Notes under the pieces: generated by a model
What the model saw: the letters and a program-made list of their open reading frames with translations, nothing else
What the model was told of the DNA's origin: nothing
Database searches by the model: none
Part shown: positions 16,613-23,437 of the stretch, piece after piece
How positions within the stretch are numbered: the first letter of the stretch is position 1
How the letters are laid out: each line of letters opens with the position of its first letter
Assembly: GCA_944321685.1 (NCBI GenBank)
Contig: CALUMH010000024.1
Span: forward strand, 1 to 37,402
Direction: 5' to 3'
Source: an uncultured Muribaculaceae bacterium
GTDB lineage: Bacteria > Bacteroidota > Bacteroidia > Bacteroidales > Muribaculaceae
DNA: 37,402 nucleotides
Translations under genes and position numbers: made by a program

Positions 16613-17077
16613 ATGAAGAAATTTTTGTTATCACTGATGTGTGTTATTGGTGCATTCTGCATCGCTCGCGCCGACAGTGGCGATATTGCAATCGGCGTTC
16701 AAATGGGACACGGTTCCTTAGCCAACCAAATAGGCTTGGGTGCCCGTGTGCAAATCGGCTTCACCGACGAATTGCGCCTCGAACCATCATTCAACTACTA
16801 CTTCCGCCAAAGCGGCGTGGCCACTTGGGATGTTGATATCAACCTGCACTACGTGTTTGACGTAGTGGACAGTTTCAGCGTATATCCGTTGGGCGGTATA
16901 TTCGTATCCAACTGGGATTACGATCCGGGGTCTGACACTCGTTTCGGTGCAAACCTTGGCGCCGGTGCCGAATATGCCATATCCGACATGGTGTCGCTTA
17001 CAGGCGAACTCAAATATATGCTCACAGGCGATTACAGGCAACTTGCCACACTGGTGGGTGTAACATTCAAGTTCTAA
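16613..17077 (+). CDS. small outer-membrane beta-barrel protein
   Basis: 154 residues with a signal peptide of about 20 residues (MKKFLLSLMCVIGAFCIARA). The rest is a series of alternating amphipathic strands (IGLGARVQIGF, LRLEPSFNYYF, VDINLHYVF, FGANLGAGAEYAI, VSLTGELKYML) ending VTFKF, the C-terminal aromatic signature of outer-membrane barrels. The length fits an eight-stranded barrel of the OmpA/OmpX size class. No ligand can be inferred. It is flanked by its own promoter-like element and a weak GC hairpin (17108-17136), so it is probably a single-gene unit. Confidence 0.8.
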   Translation: MKKFLLSLMCVIGAFCIARADSGDIAIGVQMGHGSLANQIGLGARVQIGFTDELRLEPSFNYYFRQSGVATWDVDINLHYVFDVVDSFSVYPLGGIFVSNWDYDPGSDTRFGANLGAGAEYAISDMVSLTGELKYMLTGDYRQLATLVGVTFKF

Positions 17078-17202
17078 CAAAAAACTGCATATTTTCATGT
17101 AGTAAACAATGGGGGTGCCATATCGGTATCCCCATTATCGTGTCCGCCTTTCACCAAAATTAACTATTTTGAAATAAAAAATAATTAATTTCACCTATTA
17201 TT

Positions 17203-17233
17203 TTTGCCAATACAGTTAAAAAACGTATCTTTG
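17203..17233 (+). promoter_or_regulatory. promoter of the metal ABC binding protein operon
   Basis: TTTG (17203-17206) and TATCTTTG (17226-17233) with a 19-base spacer. Transcription should start near 17240, leaving a leader of about 90-100 bases that contains a mini-ORF. Confidence 0.75.
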
Positions 17234-17264
17234 CATAAGAAAGATTGTTATTACTTACGTTAAT

Positions 17265-17342
17265 ATGCAAAGCGCCTCCACATGCTTACCGAAGCCTGAC
17301 GGGGCACACAAAACGGAGACACACATATGCAGGGATATATGA
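17265..17342 (+). CDS. possible 25-aa upstream ORF overlapping znuA-like start
   Basis: ATG at 17265 to TGA at 17340-17342. It encodes a 25-residue peptide containing two Cys and two His (TCLPKP, GAHK, THICRDI). Its TGA overlaps the in-frame internal ATG of the binding-protein gene at 17339 (ATGA), a layout typical of translational coupling. A metal-responsive leader is conceivable, but there is no direct evidence and the ORF may be fortuitous. Confidence 0.25.
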   Translation: MQSASTCLPKPDGAHKTETHICRDI

Positions 17343-18211
17343 GAAAGCAATTTCTAATAACGGCACTTATTTGTTTGGCTGCGATTGCGGCTTTGGTACC
17401 TGTTTCATGCAACAACTCGGTGCAGGAAAAACGCATGATAACAGTGAGCATTCTGCCTCAAAAATTCATGCTGAAGAAAATCGTCGGCGACAATTTCGAA
17501 ATATCTTGTATGCTCAACGAGGGGAATAATCCCGAAGCATACGAGCCGAGCATGACCCACCTGATGAACATAGAACATAGCATGGCTTACTTCTGCATCG
17601 GGTACATAGGCTTTGAAGATGCCATTGTGGGGAAAGCACATATCAACAATCCCGATCTGAAGATATACAACAACAGCAAAGGCATAAACGTAATACGCGG
17701 CACTCACTTTTCGCCCGAAGGGTCGCACGACGAGGCCGACCCGCACCTGTGGACATCGGTGGCAAACGCAATTATCATTTCACAAAATATGCTTGCCGCC
17801 GTCATAGAACTCGATCCCGCGAATGCCGATACATACACCGCCAACTTCAACGCTTTCAAAACCGAACTCGACAGCCTCGACTCCTACATCAAGTCGAAAC
17901 TCGCCGACAAGCGCAGTGCGGCATTCCTTGTGTGGCACCCGTCGCTGAGCTACTTCGCCCGCGACTATGGCCTGCAACAAGTGAGCCTTGAATATGAAGG
18001 CAAAGAGATACCCATCGACAAACTGAAACAAAACATCGATGCCGCACGAGAAAGCGGTGCACACGTTCTGTTCATGCAACGTGAATTTGACAGCCGCCAA
18101 GCCGAAGCCATAGGCGAGGAACTGGGAGTTAAAATGGTCAAAATAAATCCCATGAGCTATGATTGGGAAATTGAATTGAAGAACATAACCGATGCAATCG
18201 CCGACAACTGA
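17339..18211 (+). CDS. metal ABC transporter substrate-binding lipoprotein (ZnuA-like)
   Basis: 290 residues from the ATG at 17339 (MRKQFLITALICLAAIAALV). An ATG at 17327 would add four residues. A lipoprotein signal ends at LVPVSC, so the protein should be anchored in the cell envelope. The cluster-9 binding-protein fold is recognisable: ITVSILPQKFMLKKIVGDNF, then NPEAYEPSM, DPHLW, LVWHPSLSYFARDYGLQ and a C-terminal MVKINPM segment. Family members bind Zn2+ or Mn2+ through His-His-His-Asp/Glu. Here the first His (normally NPHxYEP) is Glu, and the last acidic ligand appears replaced by Asn in INP, so metal preference may differ. Its end overlaps the ATPase gene by 20 bases. No permease gene is adjacent. 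Confidence 0.85.
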   Translation: MRKQFLITALICLAAIAALVPVSCNNSVQEKRMITVSILPQKFMLKKIVGDNFEISCMLNEGNNPEAYEPSMTHLMNIEHSMAYFCIGYIGFEDAIVGKAHINNPDLKIYNNSKGINVIRGTHFSPEGSHDEADPHLWTSVANAIIISQNMLAAVIELDPANADTYTANFNAFKTELDSLDSYIKSKLADKRSAAFLVWHPSLSYFARDYGLQQVSLEYEGKEIPIDKLKQNIDAARESGAHVLFMQREFDSRQAEAIGEELGVKMVKINPMSYDWEIELKNITDAIADN

Positions 18212-18899
18212 CCCCATAATCACACTCGATGACGTGTGTGTCACCTACGGCGGCAACCGCCACCCCGCACTCGACCATGCGTCGCTCTCCATAAACCGTG
18301 GCGACTTCGTGGCAGTGACAGGGCCCAACGGCGGAGGCAAAACCACCATGCTCAGGGTGGTGCTGCAACTGCTGAAACCTACGTCCGGAGAAGTAAGATT
18401 TTTCCACAACCGGAAGCAGGTAAAACGCTTGGACACAGGTTACCTGCCGCAAAAAAACATGATTGACAACCGTTTTCCGGTAACAGTGGAAGAGGTGGTT
18501 GCCATGGGACTGCCAAGCGTGATGAAACCGTTGCATCGCATATCGGCCGAAGAGCGGTTCCTCATCGACGCGACACTCGATACCATAGGAATGACCGACA
18601 AACGCAACAGCCCCATCGGTGCACTCTCGGGAGGCCAGTTGCAACGCGCCCTGCTCGGCCGTGCCATGATCTCACACCCCGAAGTGCTGGTGCTCGACGA
18701 ACCGCTGTCATATATCGACAAGGAATTTGAACGCCACTTGTATGGCATAATAGAGCAACTTGCTCGCCAATCGACCATAATACTCGTGTCGCACGAAATG
18801 AGTGTCATATCGGGAATGGCCAACCGACACATAATCATCGACAAAACACTACACGAGTGCCACGCCGCCCACCACTACGCCCGCACTGAGTGCGAATAA
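18192..18899 (+). CDS. metal ABC transporter ATP-binding protein (ZnuC-like)
   Basis: 235 residues with all ABC ATPase motifs: Walker A GPNGGGKTT (about 45-53), Q-loop LPQKN, signature LSGGQLQRALLGRA, Walker B VLVLDEP, and the switch His in LVSHE. Sequence and position after a ZnuA-like protein place it in the zinc/manganese importer family, where the ATPase energises a membrane permease. Overlap of 20 bases with the binding-protein gene indicates coupling. The expected third gene (ZnuB-type permease) is missing; the next gene is an OmpA-like lipoprotein. The permease must be encoded elsewhere if the system is functional. Confidence 0.88.
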   Translation: MQSPTTDPIITLDDVCVTYGGNRHPALDHASLSINRGDFVAVTGPNGGGKTTMLRVVLQLLKPTSGEVRFFHNRKQVKRLDTGYLPQKNMIDNRFPVTVEEVVAMGLPSVMKPLHRISAEERFLIDATLDTIGMTDKRNSPIGALSGGQLQRALLGRAMISHPEVLVLDEPLSYIDKEFERHLYGIIEQLARQSTIILVSHEMSVISGMANRHIIIDKTLHECHAAHHYARTECE

Positions 18900-18999
18900 C
18901 ATTTTTCGTCTTGAAACATTATTTATCATTGTTTATGTGCGCGATAGTGCAAACTATTGTGTATTTTTACAATCTAATCAATAAAACAGCTTTTACATA

Positions 19000-19587
19000 A
19001 TGAAACGATATAGCGCACTCATAATATTGGCAATTATTGCCGCCTTGCAAGTTTTCACATCATGCACGGCGTTCACTTACACTTATTACGATTACCCTGA
19101 ACATGAAATCACGCCCGACACCAGCCGGTGGTGGCTGAAACCGGTGTATATACGCACCGACACTACCACCAACCGCGACAGTATGGAGATGCGCAACTTC
19201 GTGTGGTTCCACGACGACCAGCAGGGGGTGACCTACGTGAAAGTGTCGGGCGACAATTCAATACTGTTCGAGCCGCGCAGCACCGAGCTTGACAGCCGCG
19301 CAATGATCGAACTGATTTACATAGGCACTCTGCTCGACGACAAACCATTCTCGGAACTTATCATATACGGCTCGACCGACGACACCGAAAGCCGCGACTA
19401 CAGCCGGGAATTGTCGCAAGAACGAGCCGAAACAGTGGCCGAATACCTTGAAAGCATGGGATACAACCCCGATATAATACAAGCCATAGGCCTCGGCGAC
19501 ACCGACCCCGCTGCAAGCAACCGCACAATAGAAGGCCGCGCTCTTAACCGCTACGTCGATGTATTCGTCACCATCGCCGACAATTAA
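19000..19587 (+). CDS. OmpA-family lipoprotein
   Basis: 195 residues with a lipoprotein signal (MKRYSALIILAIIAALQVFTSC, Cys22). The C-terminal half (about 85-195) is an OmpA/MotB-like peptidoglycan-binding domain: ILFEPRSTELDSRAMIEL, then ELSQERAETVAEYLESMGY and the concluding GRALNRYVDVFV. Such proteins tether the outer membrane to peptidoglycan. The middle 60 residues are unusual and unassigned. The gene starts 100 bases after the metal ATPase and could share its transcript. It is convergent with yjbQ, and the two stop codons overlap. Confidence 0.85.
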   Translation: MKRYSALIILAIIAALQVFTSCTAFTYTYYDYPEHEITPDTSRWWLKPVYIRTDTTTNRDSMEMRNFVWFHDDQQGVTYVKVSGDNSILFEPRSTELDSRAMIELIYIGTLLDDKPFSELIIYGSTDDTESRDYSRELSQERAETVAEYLESMGYNPDIIQAIGLGDTDPAASNRTIEGRALNRYVDVFVTIADN

Positions 19588-20000
19588 TCGCCCATAACCG
19601 TGGCAACGATATGCCGCGGCGAAGGTTCATCGCGAAACTCACACAAATATATCCCCTGCCATGTGCCTAAGTTCAGGCGACCGCGGGTAATGGGTATGGT
19701 AAGCGACACCCCGGTCACCACCGATTTGGCATGAGCCGGCATATCATCGAGCCCTTCGAGCGTATGCCTGTAATACGGTTCACCCTCGGGAGCCATGCGG
19801 TCGAGCAACTTGTCAAGGTCGTGCCGCACATCAGGATCGGCATTTTCATTGATGGCCAATCCGCAACTCGTATGCTTAACAAACAGGTTAAGCAATCCCA
19901 CCCGGGGCAACGGCTGAGGCAAATGGCGCAACACCTCGCCGGTGACAAGATGGCAACCGCGCCGCCGCTCCTGCAATACAAACTCAACTTGCGATACCAT
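19584..20000 (-). CDS. YjbQ family protein (UPF0047)
   Basis: 138 residues. The family signature is clear: GLLNLFVKHTSCGLAINENA and DPDVRHDL, followed by EGLDDMPAHAKSVVTGVSLT and GTWQGIYLCEFRD, the usual conserved core with one His and acidic residues. YjbQ proteins have been reported to have weak thiamine-phosphate synthase activity, and their true role is uncertain. It is preceded by maf with an 8-base gap, so both are likely co-transcribed. Its stop overlaps the convergent OmpA-like gene by four bases. Confidence 0.93.
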   Translation of the reverse strand: MVSQVEFVLQERRRGCHLVTGEVLRHLPQPLPRVGLLNLFVKHTSCGLAINENADPDVRHDLDKLLDRMAPEGEPYYRHTLEGLDDMPAHAKSVVTGVSLTIPITRGRLNLGTWQGIYLCEFRDEPSPRHIVATVMGD

Positions 20001-20008
20001 AAGACGTA

Positions 20009-20596
20009 TTAATATTTCTTCAATTCGGTATATAGGCGTTGAAGCGGCAACCCCATCACATTATAAAAACTGCCCGAGATGCCGCGCACCCCTATGCAAC
20101 CTATCCATTCCTGTATGCCGTATGCCCCGGCCTTGTCGGTCGGAGCGAACGTATCCACATAATAGTCAATCTCCTCGTTGGCAAGTTCGGCAAATTCCAC
20201 CTCGGTTATCGCACTGAACGACGATTGCCGCCCTGCCGTGGTTATCGTCACACCGGTAACCACGTGATGCTTCTTGCCCGAAAGGCTGTGCAACATGGCG
20301 CAAGCCTCGGCAGCATCGTGCGGCTTTCCCATCACCATGCCGCCACACACTACCACAGTATCGGCAGTAATTACCAGACGGTTACCCACGGCATACTGCC
20401 TGTAAGCTTCAGCCTTACTACGAGAAATAGCCTGCGCCACTTCCATAACCGGCGTATCGGCAGGGAACGACTCGTCGATACAATCGATGACGTGTGTCGT
20501 GAACCTTATGCCCAAATCGGCAAGCAATTGCTTGCGGCGAGGCGAGTTGCTTGCCAGCACCACCTCATATTTATCCAAATTTTCAAGCGGTTTCAT
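20009..20596 (-). CDS. maf: Maf family nucleotide pyrophosphatase
   Basis: 195 residues from the ATG at 20596 (MKPLENLDKYEVVLASNSPR). The frame is open 19 codons further, past the promoter, so the shorter start is chosen. Maf enzymes hydrolyse non-canonical or pyrimidine nucleoside triphosphates. Motifs: LASNSPRRKQLLADLG, the catalytic region VITADTVVVCGGMVMGKP, YVDTFAPTDKAGAYGIQ and the C-terminal GSFYNVMGLPLQRL. All are well conserved. First gene of a maf-yjbQ pair, with TAATTTTG (20627-20620) as its promoter. Confidence 0.95.
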   Translation of the reverse strand: MKPLENLDKYEVVLASNSPRRKQLLADLGIRFTTHVIDCIDESFPADTPVMEVAQAISRSKAEAYRQYAVGNRLVITADTVVVCGGMVMGKPHDAAEACAMLHSLSGKKHHVVTGVTITTAGRQSSFSAITEVEFAELANEEIDYYVDTFAPTDKAGAYGIQEWIGCIGVRGISGSFYNVMGLPLQRLYTELKKY

Positions 20597-20619
20597 GATG
20601 CAAATGTTTTTTTGTACCC

Positions 20620-20627
20620 CAAAATTA
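20620..20627 (-). promoter_or_regulatory. promoter -7 element of maf-yjbQ
   Basis: TAATTTTG on the minus strand. A start near 20613 would give a 17-base leader for the ATG at 20596. No perfect -33 TTTG was found. Confidence 0.5.
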
Positions 20628-20676
20628 CACGATATTTCCGAATTGGCCGCCAACCGGCCTAATTCTTAACCGATTA

Positions 20677-20708
20677 TTTGTATTGTTGCGGATAAATACC
20701 TAATTTTG
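20677..20708 (+). promoter_or_regulatory. promoter of tetR-fabH-fabG operon
   Basis: TTTG (20677-20680) and TAATTTTG (20701-20708) with a 20-base spacer, a full consensus match. Transcription should start near 20715, just before the inverted repeat at 20722-20743. Confidence 0.8.
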
Positions 20709-20721
20709 CACGGTTGACACT

Positions 20722-20743
20722 GAATTGTGCAACCCGACAATTC
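20722..20743 (+). promoter_or_regulatory. candidate TetR operator
   Basis: GAATTGT (20722-20728) and ACAATTC (20737-20743) form a perfect seven-base inverted repeat around eight bases. It lies a few bases downstream of the predicted transcription start of the operon led by the TetR-like gene, where a bound repressor would block its own transcription. The assignment as operator is inferred from symmetry and place. Confidence 0.5.
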
Positions 20744-20767
20744 TCACACTACACCACGTAAACGATT

Positions 20768-21358
20768 TTGAAAACAAGGGAAAAGCTAATAGAAATCGCA
20801 CGGCAATTGTTTGCGAAAAAAGGTATAGAAAACACCACAATGAACGACATTGCTGCAGCCTCGGACAAGGGGCGGCGCACCATCTACACCTACTTCCGCA
20901 ACAAACGCGACATTTACAACGCTGTGGTAAAGACCGAGAGCGACAAAATCGTGGAAAAATTGACACAAATACTCGACAAGCCCGAACCGGTGGAACAAAA
21001 ACTGATGGACTTCATCTTCGTTCGCTTCGAGTGTTACAAAGATGCAGTGCTACGCAATGGTTCGCTCCGTGCAGGTTTTTTCATGGACATCCGCAAGGTG
21101 GACCGCGCCCGCCGGAACACCACGGCAATGGAAGCCGGAATACTGCGGCAAATCCTTAACGAAGGCGTGACGCAAGGTGTTTTCAAGATAAAGCACGTGG
21201 AACAGACGGCAATGGTAATGATACTGTCGCTGCAAGGCCTCGATGTTCCATACATACGCGACAACTTCGCCGAATTGGGAATTGAGAAACTAAAGTTGCG
21301 AGAATATTTGAAGGATTTTATCCTAAACGGAATAAGAAACAAACAACAAGAAACTTAA
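20768..21358 (+). CDS. TetR/AcrR family transcriptional regulator
   Basis: 196 residues. The N-terminal helix-turn-helix is typical (REKLIEIARQLFAKKGIENT, TMNDIAAASDKGRRTIYTYF). The C-terminal ligand domain (70-190) is not assignable to a specific inducer. The start codon is TTG at 20768: an in-frame TAA lies two codons upstream (20759-20761), and the next ATG (Met25) would cut away the first DNA-binding helix. It is followed after 17 bases by a fabH-like gene and then fabG, so an acyl-ACP or acyl-CoA responsive regulator of fatty-acid synthesis is plausible. A candidate operator lies between promoter and gene. Confidence 0.9.
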   Translation: MKTREKLIEIARQLFAKKGIENTTMNDIAAASDKGRRTIYTYFRNKRDIYNAVVKTESDKIVEKLTQILDKPEPVEQKLMDFIFVRFECYKDAVLRNGSLRAGFFMDIRKVDRARRNTTAMEAGILRQILNEGVTQGVFKIKHVEQTAMVMILSLQGLDVPYIRDNFAELGIEKLKLREYLKDFILNGIRNKQQET

Positions 21359-21375
21359 ATAACGACAAATCCAAT

Positions 21376-22320
21376 ATGTATATCAACTCAACAGGATATT
21401 ATGTCCCGACAGGAAGGGTGCACAACGATCACTTCCTCACTGTAAACGGTCTTACCAATGACTGGATAGTGCAACGCACAGGTATAGTCACCCGCTCGAT
21501 CGCCGGCCCCGATGAAGGATCCGACTCGATGGGACTCGCCGCAATTGAAGATGCCTTGAAATCACTGCCATACGACATAAAAGACGTTGACCTTATCATT
21601 TCGGCTTGCTATTCTCCCTATGACACAGTGGCCACACTGGCCCACGTGGCACAACAAAAATACGACATCGACGGGGCCAAAGCCGTATATGTGTCATCGG
21701 CCTGCTCGTCGTTTGTCAACGGACTCGAAATAATCGAAGGATACTTCGCAATGGGCAAGGCGACAAAAGCCCTGCTCATTTGCTCGGAACACAATACTTA
21801 CTACCGCAACGAAAGCGACCCCAAGTGCGGACACCTGTGGGGCGATGCCGCCGTGGCATACTTCATCTCGAAAGAACGCGTAGCCGACAGCGACATGACG
21901 ATACGCGGCATTTACACCTGCGGACTGGGCAACATCGGGAAAGGCCCCGACGGAGTGCACCTGCGCCCGCATGAAGACGGCATAACCATGCCTTTCGGCA
22001 AGGACGTGTTCGTGCGCGCCTGCCAATACATGATCACCGCACTCGACAATGTGGTGAAACCACTCGGCATGACAATCACCGACCTCGACTACATAATTTG
22101 CCACCAGGCCAACAAGCGCATCGTAAGCAACGTGGCACACCAGCTTGAACTGCCCGACGAGCGTTTCATCAACAACATCGAGGAACTTGGCAACACCGGC
22201 TCGGCAAGCGCAGCCCTTGTGTTGGCACAAAATGTAGCCGGTTACCCCAAAGGCACGACTTTCGGCCTCACCGTATTCGGCGGCGGATATTCGTGCGGCG
22301 CATTCATGGTAGAAAAATAA
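21376..22320 (+). CDS. 3-oxoacyl-ACP synthase III-like protein (FabH family)
   Basis: 314 residues with thiolase fold and the complete KAS III triad: Cys in YVSSACSSFVNGLEI (about 117), His in YIICHQANKRI (about 239), and Asn in ELGNTGSASAAL (about 271). Such enzymes condense acetyl-CoA or a branched acyl-CoA with malonyl-ACP to start fatty-acid synthesis. Sequence details (DPKCGHLWGDAAVAYF in place of the usual LFGDGAGA) mark it as a divergent member, so a specialised acyl primer or a secondary pathway is possible. It is the middle gene of a tetR-fabH-fabG operon, 27 bases before fabG. Confidence 0.9.
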   Translation: MYINSTGYYVPTGRVHNDHFLTVNGLTNDWIVQRTGIVTRSIAGPDEGSDSMGLAAIEDALKSLPYDIKDVDLIISACYSPYDTVATLAHVAQQKYDIDGAKAVYVSSACSSFVNGLEIIEGYFAMGKATKALLICSEHNTYYRNESDPKCGHLWGDAAVAYFISKERVADSDMTIRGIYTCGLGNIGKGPDGVHLRPHEDGITMPFGKDVFVRACQYMITALDNVVKPLGMTITDLDYIICHQANKRIVSNVAHQLELPDERFINNIEELGNTGSASAALVLAQNVAGYPKGTTFGLTVFGGGYSCGAFMVEK

Positions 22321-22347
22321 GAAACAATCCACTAATTATAAAAAATT

Positions 22348-23094
22348 ATGAAATTACTTGAAGGAAAAGTGGCTCTTATCACCGGTGCCGCACGCGGCAT
22401 AGGCAAAGCCATCGCATTGAAATTTGCATCTGAAGGTGCAAGCATCGCTTTCACCGATCTCGTAATTGATGAAAACGGCAAAAAGACCGAAGAAGAAATA
22501 AAGGCCTTCGGCGTTGAAGCAAAGGGATACGCCTCGAATGCCGCCAGCTTTGACGACACCCACTCGGTGGTTGAACAAATCCTTGCCGACTTCGGCCACA
22601 TCGACATCCTCGTCAACAACGCAGGTATCACGAAAGACGGCCTGATGATGCGCATGAGCGAGGCTCAATGGGATGCCGTAATCAACGTAAACTTGAAATC
22701 GGCATTCAACTTCATCCATGCCCTCGCCCCCATCATGATGCGCCAACGCGGCGGAAGCATCATCAATATGTCGTCGGTTGTGGGCGTTTCGGGCAACGCA
22801 GGCCAGTGCAACTACTCGGCATCGAAAGCCGGCATGATAGGCCTTGCAAAGAGCATCGCAAAGGAACTCGGTTCTCGCGGTGTGCGTGCCAACTGCATCG
22901 CCCCGGGCTTCATCATCACCGACATGACCAACGCCCTCTCGGAAGAAACTCGCAAGCAATGGGCAGCACAAATCCCCTTGCGCCGTGGTGGAACACCCGA
23001 AGACGTTGCCAACGTGGCCACATTCCTCGCCAGCGACCTTTCATCTTACGTCACCGGCCAGGTTATCCACTGCTGCGGCGGCATGAATATGTAA
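22348..23094 (+). CDS. fabG: 3-oxoacyl-ACP reductase
   Basis: 248 residues of the short-chain dehydrogenase family. The NADPH-binding motif GAARGIGKA (about 12-20), the NNAG motif (ILVNNAGITKDGLMMRMSEA) and the active-site Ser-Tyr-Lys (NMSSVVGVSGNAGQ, CNYSASKAG) are all present, as is the FabG-typical C-terminus GQVIHCCGGMNM. It reduces 3-oxoacyl-ACP during fatty-acid elongation. Being next to a KAS III-like gene under a TetR regulator, it likely forms a dedicated condense-and-reduce pair. A strong terminator follows. Confidence 0.95.
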   Translation: MKLLEGKVALITGAARGIGKAIALKFASEGASIAFTDLVIDENGKKTEEEIKAFGVEAKGYASNAASFDDTHSVVEQILADFGHIDILVNNAGITKDGLMMRMSEAQWDAVINVNLKSAFNFIHALAPIMMRQRGGSIINMSSVVGVSGNAGQCNYSASKAGMIGLAKSIAKELGSRGVRANCIAPGFIITDMTNALSEETRKQWAAQIPLRRGGTPEDVANVATFLASDLSSYVTGQVIHCCGGMNM

Positions 23095-23121
23095 AAAAAC
23101 ACTTCTGCAACGATATGCAGA

Positions 23122-23160
23122 GGCGGGCACCCGGATGGAACCGGATTGCCCGCCTTTTTT
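23122..23160 (+). terminator. terminator of tetR-fabH-fabG operon
   Basis: GGCGGGCA (23122-23129) pairs with TGCCCGCC (23147-23154), with an additional CCGG/CCGG inner stem, followed by TTTTTT. Confidence 0.9.
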
Positions 23161-23334
23161 ATCATCATAGCCGCACATCACACCATCAATAGGAATTCGA
23201 GAGCACGTAAATGTAGGAGGCAAAAATTTCAACATTGTTATTGGGGGAGTATCATAATTCTAACACACCCAATACAGTAACGATTGAGATTCAAGAATTT
23301 ATACAACAAAGCAACATTTCCTTACAATACAAGC

Positions 23335-23379
23335 GACATAGCCAAATGCGTGCCTATTGTGTGCGCATTTGGCTATGTC
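23335..23379. repeat. perfect 16-bp inverted repeat
   Basis: GACATAGCCAAATGCG (23335-23350) and CGCATTTGGCTATGTC (23364-23379) are perfect reverse complements around a 13-base loop. The element lies between the fabG terminator and the end of secA (stop at 23438, minus strand). It lacks a T-run on either strand, so it is not a standard intrinsic terminator, though it may end or stabilise the secA message. The rest of 23161-23437 holds no gene. Confidence 0.7.
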
Positions 23380-23437
23380 ATTTATTAACCATTAGGAACA
23401 AGAGGACGTAGGGAAAATTCCTCATTCCTAATTATTA

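Noticed and set aside
17108..17136. GC hairpin after the small barrel gene as a terminator
   Set aside because: AATGGGG/CCCCATT can pair, but no T-run follows; kept only as a weak structure.
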